Source: an uncultured Clostridia bacterium
GTDB taxonomy: Bacteria > Bacillota > Clostridia > Oscillospirales > Acutalibacteraceae
Assembly (NCBI GenBank): GCA_905236975.1
Contig: CAJOQU010000003.1
Coordinates: 1 to 8,759, forward strand
Length of the DNA stretch: 8,759 nucleotides
Reading direction: 5' to 3'
The notes beneath the pieces are model-generated. The model searched no databases, was not told where the DNA came from, and saw only the letters and a list, made by a program, of their open reading frames with translations. Position 1 is the stretch's first letter, and each line of letters starts with the position of its first letter. This document shows, in pieces, positions 5,666-8,759 of this stretch. The position numbers were made by a program, and so were the translations under genes.

Positions 5666-6798
5666 AGACCATCACAATTTTAGGCTCGACCGGCTCCATC
5701 GGTACGCAGGCGTTGGAGGTCGTACAAAAAGAAGGTTACCGCGTGACCGCGTTAGCGGGCGGTAAAAACATTGATTTGCTTGAAAAACAGGCGCGACAGT
5801 TTCAACCGGAACTGGTAGCAGTGGCTGATCCGGCCGCCGCGAAGGACTTGAAACTTCGGCTTGCGGATACCGCCGTTAAGGTATTGCCGGGGGAGGAGGG
5901 CGTTTGCGCCGCCGCCGAGGCGCCGTGCGACACGGTTTTGAACGCCGTGGTGGGCATTGCGGGGTTAAAACCGACCCTTGCCGCCATTCAGGCGGGCAGA
6001 CAGGTGGCGCTTGCCAATAAAGAAACGCTGGTGACCGGCGGTGAGCTGGTGAACCGTGCGTTAGCCGAGAAAAAGATGCGCCTTTTACCCGTGGACAGTG
6101 AGCATTCCGCCATTTTTCAATCCTTGCAGGGCGTGCCGGACGGTTCTTTGCGAAAAATTTTACTGACCGCTTCGGGCGGGCCTTTTTACGGCAAAAAAAC
6201 GGCGGAGTTGACCCGGGTGACCGCAAAAGAGGCCTTGACGCACCCCAATTGGTCCATGGGCGCTAAGATCACGGTGGATTCCGCCACCCTGATGAACAAG
6301 GGATTAGAGGTCATCGAGGCAGTGCATTTGTTCCATGTATCGGCCGATCAGATCGAGGTACTGGTACACCGGCAGAGTATTTTGCATTCGGCGGTGGAGC
6401 TGTCTGACGGCGCGGTCATCGCGCAGTTGGGCACACCCGATATGCGTCTGCCCATTGCTTATGCGCTGTCTTACCCTGCGCGAAGCGGGAATGCTTTTGA
6501 ACGATTAAGCCTGACCGATATCGGGTCGCTGACCTTTGAAAAGCCGGATACCGAGACCTTCCGCTGCCTGCCGCTCTGCCTTGAAGCCATTCGCCGCGGC
6601 GGCATTGCACCGGCTGCTGTAAACGGCGCCAATGAAGAAGCGGTAGCGCTTTTTTTGGCGGGGAAAATTCGTTTTTTACAAATTGCCGAGCTGGTTGAAA
6701 AAGCTCTTTTTGCGGCCGAAACGGTTTCGACCGTCACCCTGCCCGCAATTTTAGAGGCTGACCGGCAAGCCCGCCGGTTGGTGCGGGAAGCCGTTTGA
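5662..6798 (+). CDS. dxr: 1-deoxy-D-xylulose 5-phosphate reductoisomerase
   Basis: Second enzyme of the MEP isoprenoid pathway: it rearranges and reduces DXP to MEP with NADPH. This is the target of fosmidomycin. The 378 residues are close to the family's usual length. The N-terminal Rossmann loop GSTGSIG is at 8-14, ANKETLV at 118-124, and the metal-binding D145, S146, E147 (PVDSEHSAIFQSL) and E216 correspond to E. coli D150, S151, E152 and E231. SGGPF (171-175) and HPNWSMG (194-200) form the substrate loop with its conserved His and Trp. The ATG at 5662 overlaps the cdsA stop and has GGGG (5649-5652) nine bases before it; a GTG at 5638 would add eight residues before the Rossmann strand and is unlikely. 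Together with ispG and uppS it supplies and uses isoprenoids. Confidence 0.97.
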   Translation: MKTITILGSTGSIGTQALEVVQKEGYRVTALAGGKNIDLLEKQARQFQPELVAVADPAAAKDLKLRLADTAVKVLPGEEGVCAAAEAPCDTVLNAVVGIAGLKPTLAAIQAGRQVALANKETLVTGGELVNRALAEKKMRLLPVDSEHSAIFQSLQGVPDGSLRKILLTASGGPFYGKKTAELTRVTAKEALTHPNWSMGAKITVDSATLMNKGLEVIEAVHLFHVSADQIEVLVHRQSILHSAVELSDGAVIAQLGTPDMRLPIAYALSYPARSGNAFERLSLTDIGSLTFEKPDTETFRCLPLCLEAIRRGGIAPAAVNGANEEAVALFLAGKIRFLQIAELVEKALFAAETVSTVTLPAILEADRQARRLVREAV

Positions 6799-6837
6799 CC
6801 TGCTGATGGCAAAATGATTTTTTCATTAGTATGAATA

Positions 6838-6847
6838 GTAGGTGATC
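6838..6847 (+). promoter_or_regulatory. Extended Shine-Dalgarno sequence setting the rseP GTG start
   Basis: GTAGGTGATC matches the 16S 3'-end complement GGAGGTGATC at nine of ten positions, and places the GTG at 6848 five bases after the core. An earlier in-frame GTG at 6842 lies inside this site and follows directly on a TAG stop, so it is rejected as the start. Confidence 0.65.
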
Positions 6848-7906
6848 GTGATTTCTGCTCTTTCAAATATATGGGGGAACGTTTGGCCGTATTTGGTGGC
6901 CATTTTATTGTTTTTAGTACTCATTATCATTCATGAGTTCGGGCATTTTATTGCGGCAAAGGCCATGGGTGTTCGTGTAAATGAATTTGCGGTTGGATTT
7001 GGTCCAAAGCTTTTTTCCAAACAATTCGGTGAAACGCGGTATTCGCTGAATCTTTTTCCGTTGGGTGGCTTTTGCGCCATGGAAGGGGAGGACGAAAGCA
7101 GCGGCGATCCCCGCGCTTTTTGCAACAAAAAGCCGTGGCGGCGATTTGTCATTGTGGTTATGGGCGCCACCTTTAACCTGTTGTTGGGGCTGGTGCTGGT
7201 GGCCATGACATTGGCGCCGCAGAAAAGCTTTACCTCTACCGTCATTGCCGAATTTCAGGAAGACGCGGTAAGCCGGCAGTCCGGCCTTCAGGTGGATGAC
7301 CGTATTTTAGAGGTAGACGGCCGGAAGATCCACACCACCTATGATCTGAGCTACGCCTTCACCAATGTGAAGGACGGTAAGATCGACATGGTCGTCAAGC
7401 GCGACGGCAAGCAGGTGGTTTTGCAGGATGTGGCCTTTGATACAGAAGAGGAAAACGGTATCTCCTATTTAACGGTGGATTTTTATGTTTACGGCGTTAA
7501 AAAAACGGTAGGCACTTATATTCGCTATACGGTATCGACCGCGGTGTCCTACTGTGCGGTGATTTGGCGGTCGCTGATCGACCTGATCGGCGGGAAATAC
7601 GGCATCAGCGCCGTATCGGGACCGGTGGGAGTCACGGCCACAATCGGCTCGGTCGCGAAGCAAAACCTTTCCAATTTATTGCCCATCATGGCGCTGATTA
7701 CCATCAATTTGGGGCTGTTCAATCTGCTGCCCCTTCCGGCGCTTGACGGCGGCCGTTTGCTGTTTATTGTGATCGAGATGATCTTTCGCAAGCCCGTGCC
7801 GCAAAAATATGAATCGTTGGTGCATACGGTCGGGTTTATCCTATTGCTGATCTTTATGCTGTTGGTCACCGCCAAGGATATTTGGTCGTTGATATGGGGT
7901 TCATGA
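6848..7906 (+). CDS. rseP: RIP metalloprotease RseP (site-2 protease)
   Basis: Intramembrane zinc metalloprotease of the S2P family, the counterpart of E. coli RseP and B. subtilis RasP. It cuts transmembrane anchors such as those of anti-sigma factors and leftover signal peptides. With the GTG start it has 352 residues. The first membrane segment (about 14-28) runs into HEFGH (29-33), the zinc-binding HExxH. A GFGPKLF segment and a second membrane segment follow, then one PDZ domain in the extracytoplasmic loop (around QSGLQVDDRILEVDGRKI). The third zinc ligand is Asp300 in LPLPALDGGRL, and a last membrane segment lies near the C terminus. E. coli RseP has two PDZ domains; the single one here fits the shorter Gram-positive form. 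It follows dxr by 49 bases. Its substrates cannot be told from this window. Confidence 0.96.
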   Translation: MISALSNIWGNVWPYLVAILLFLVLIIIHEFGHFIAAKAMGVRVNEFAVGFGPKLFSKQFGETRYSLNLFPLGGFCAMEGEDESSGDPRAFCNKKPWRRFVIVVMGATFNLLLGLVLVAMTLAPQKSFTSTVIAEFQEDAVSRQSGLQVDDRILEVDGRKIHTTYDLSYAFTNVKDGKIDMVVKRDGKQVVLQDVAFDTEEENGISYLTVDFYVYGVKKTVGTYIRYTVSTAVSYCAVIWRSLIDLIGGKYGISAVSGPVGVTATIGSVAKQNLSNLLPIMALITINLGLFNLLPLPALDGGRLLFIVIEMIFRKPVPQKYESLVHTVGFILLLIFMLLVTAKDIWSLIWGS

Positions 7907-7908
7907 GG

Positions 7909-8759
7909 ATGAATAAGAATACAAAACAGGTTTTTGCGGGCAGTGTGCCCATCGGCGGCGGCGCACCTATATCGGTGCAATCCATGTTGAACGTCCCCGC
8001 GCATGATATCGCCGGTAATGTAGCGCAGGCGTGCCGACTTGAAAGCGCGGGCTGTGATTTGGTGCGCATTTCGGTGCCGGATCAATCGGCGGTTGCTACC
8101 CTTGCCGCCGTGAAAGAGGCATGCCGTATTCCCGTGGTGGCCGATATTCATTTTGACTATCGATTAGCGCTGGAAAGCCTTGCCGCCGGGGCGGATAAAA
8201 TCCGCATCAATCCCGGCAACATCGGCAGTGACGACAAGGTCAAAGCCGTGGCTGACGCCTGCCGCCTGCACGGCGTTCCCATTCGCATCGGGGTCAACGC
8301 GGGATCACTGGAAAAAAATATTTTGGCAAAGTACGGCGCTCCTACAGCCGAGGCGATGGTCGAAAGCGGGCTTGCGCATATCGCGTTGCTTGAAAAATTT
8401 GATTTTGACGATATTGTGCTGTCGCTCAAAAGCTCGGATGTGCGGCGAACCGTGCGCGCTTACGAGCTGGCGGCTGAAAAGATCTCTTACCCCCTGCATG
8501 TGGGGGTGACCGAAGCGGGCACCGAACAAATGGGCACCCTGCGCTCGGCCGCGGGCATTGGGGGACTTTTGCTGCACGGCATCGGCGATACCATTCGTGT
8601 GTCGCTGACCGACGACCCGGTCAAAGAGGTCGAGGTCGGCCGCAAACTGCTCAAAGCCATTGGACTCGGCGGCGGCATTCGCTTTGTATCCTGCCCTACC
8701 TGCGGCAGAACCAAGATTGATCTGATCGGCCTTGCCAACGCCGCGGAAGAACGTCTTTC
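7909..8759 (+). CDS. ispG: 4-hydroxy-3-methylbut-2-enyl-diphosphate synthase, 3' end missing
   Basis: Also called GcpE. An iron-sulfur enzyme of the MEP pathway that reductively opens MEcPP to HMBPP. The frame stays open to the window edge, giving 283 complete codons. The TIM-barrel half shows PISVQSM (20-26), ADIHFDYRLAL, KIRINPGNIG, IRIGVNAGSLE, LHVGVTEAG and a GIGDTIRVSLTDDP block. The SCPTCGR motif provides Cys262 and Cys265, the first two 4Fe-4S ligands; the third Cys and the Glu ligand lie outside the window. The usual MTNT after the QS pair is MLNV here. The start is ambiguous: ATG 7909 has GGGG (7896-7899) nine bases upstream, while ATG 7903 overlaps the rseP stop as ATGA but has only a three-base spacing. 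Roughly a fifth of the protein is missing. Confidence 0.95.
   Translation, partial: MNKNTKQVFAGSVPIGGGAPISVQSMLNVPAHDIAGNVAQACRLESAGCDLVRISVPDQSAVATLAAVKEACRIPVVADIHFDYRLALESLAAGADKIRINPGNIGSDDKVKAVADACRLHGVPIRIGVNAGSLEKNILAKYGAPTAEAMVESGLAHIALLEKFDFDDIVLSLKSSDVRRTVRAYELAAEKISYPLHVGVTEAGTEQMGTLRSAAGIGGLLLHGIGDTIRVSLTDDPVKEVEVGRKLLKAIGLGGGIRFVSCPTCGRTKIDLIGLANAAEERL

Noticed and set aside
6812..6826. AT-rich inverted repeat in the dxr-rseP gap
   Set aside because: The stem is about five A-T-rich pairs with no conserved promoter boxes nearby; no function can be supported.
7549..8151. Minus-strand open frame of 200 codons opposite rseP and ispG
   Set aside because: It covers the junction of two well-supported genes and its translation has no family features.

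Overview
The window looks like chromosomal DNA from a moderately GC-rich clostridial Firmicute, most plausibly an Oscillospiraceae/Ruminococcaceae-type bacterium. The reasons are the gene order pyrH-frr-uppS-cdsA-dxr-rseP-ispG, a TSCPD-domain protein of the clostridial TIGR03905 type, a stand-alone cohesin domain, and Gram-positive-style ribosome binding sites. The assignment is inferred from gene content, not from a database search.

Left part (1-2000), plus strand: three tightly packed genes encode a small cysteine-rich TSCPD protein, a CDF-family cation exporter with an extra C-terminal domain, and an OhrR-type MarR repressor that keeps its peroxide-sensing cysteine and both partner tyrosines. 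They overlap or nearly touch, so they are probably co-translated. A 17-bp-stem hairpin (1942-1981) closes the unit and is shared with the convergent gene on its right.

Middle (2003-2660), minus strand: a 174-residue protein made of one N-terminal membrane segment, a short polar linker and one cohesin domain. It is transcribed away from pyrH. The 133 bp between the two genes hold two back-to-back sigma-A-like promoters, each with a 17-bp spacer.

Right part (2661-8759), plus strand: a housekeeping operon. pyrH (UMP kinase) and frr (ribosome recycling factor) serve nucleotide metabolism and translation. dxr and ispG are the second and a late step of the MEP isoprenoid pathway. uppS turns isoprenoid precursors into the undecaprenyl lipid carrier for cell-wall synthesis, cdsA makes CDP-diacylglycerol for phospholipids, and rseP is a site-2 membrane protease. 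The operon therefore groups envelope-lipid supply with translation. ispG runs off the right edge, with roughly the last fifth missing. Several starts are non-ATG (uppS TTG, rseP GTG), and three gene junctions carry an ATGA motif.

Most of the window is ordinary core genome. The parts most worth a second look are the solitary membrane-tethered cohesin next to pyrH and the redox/metal triplet on the left. I see no tRNA, rRNA, CRISPR array, insertion sequence or phage gene.
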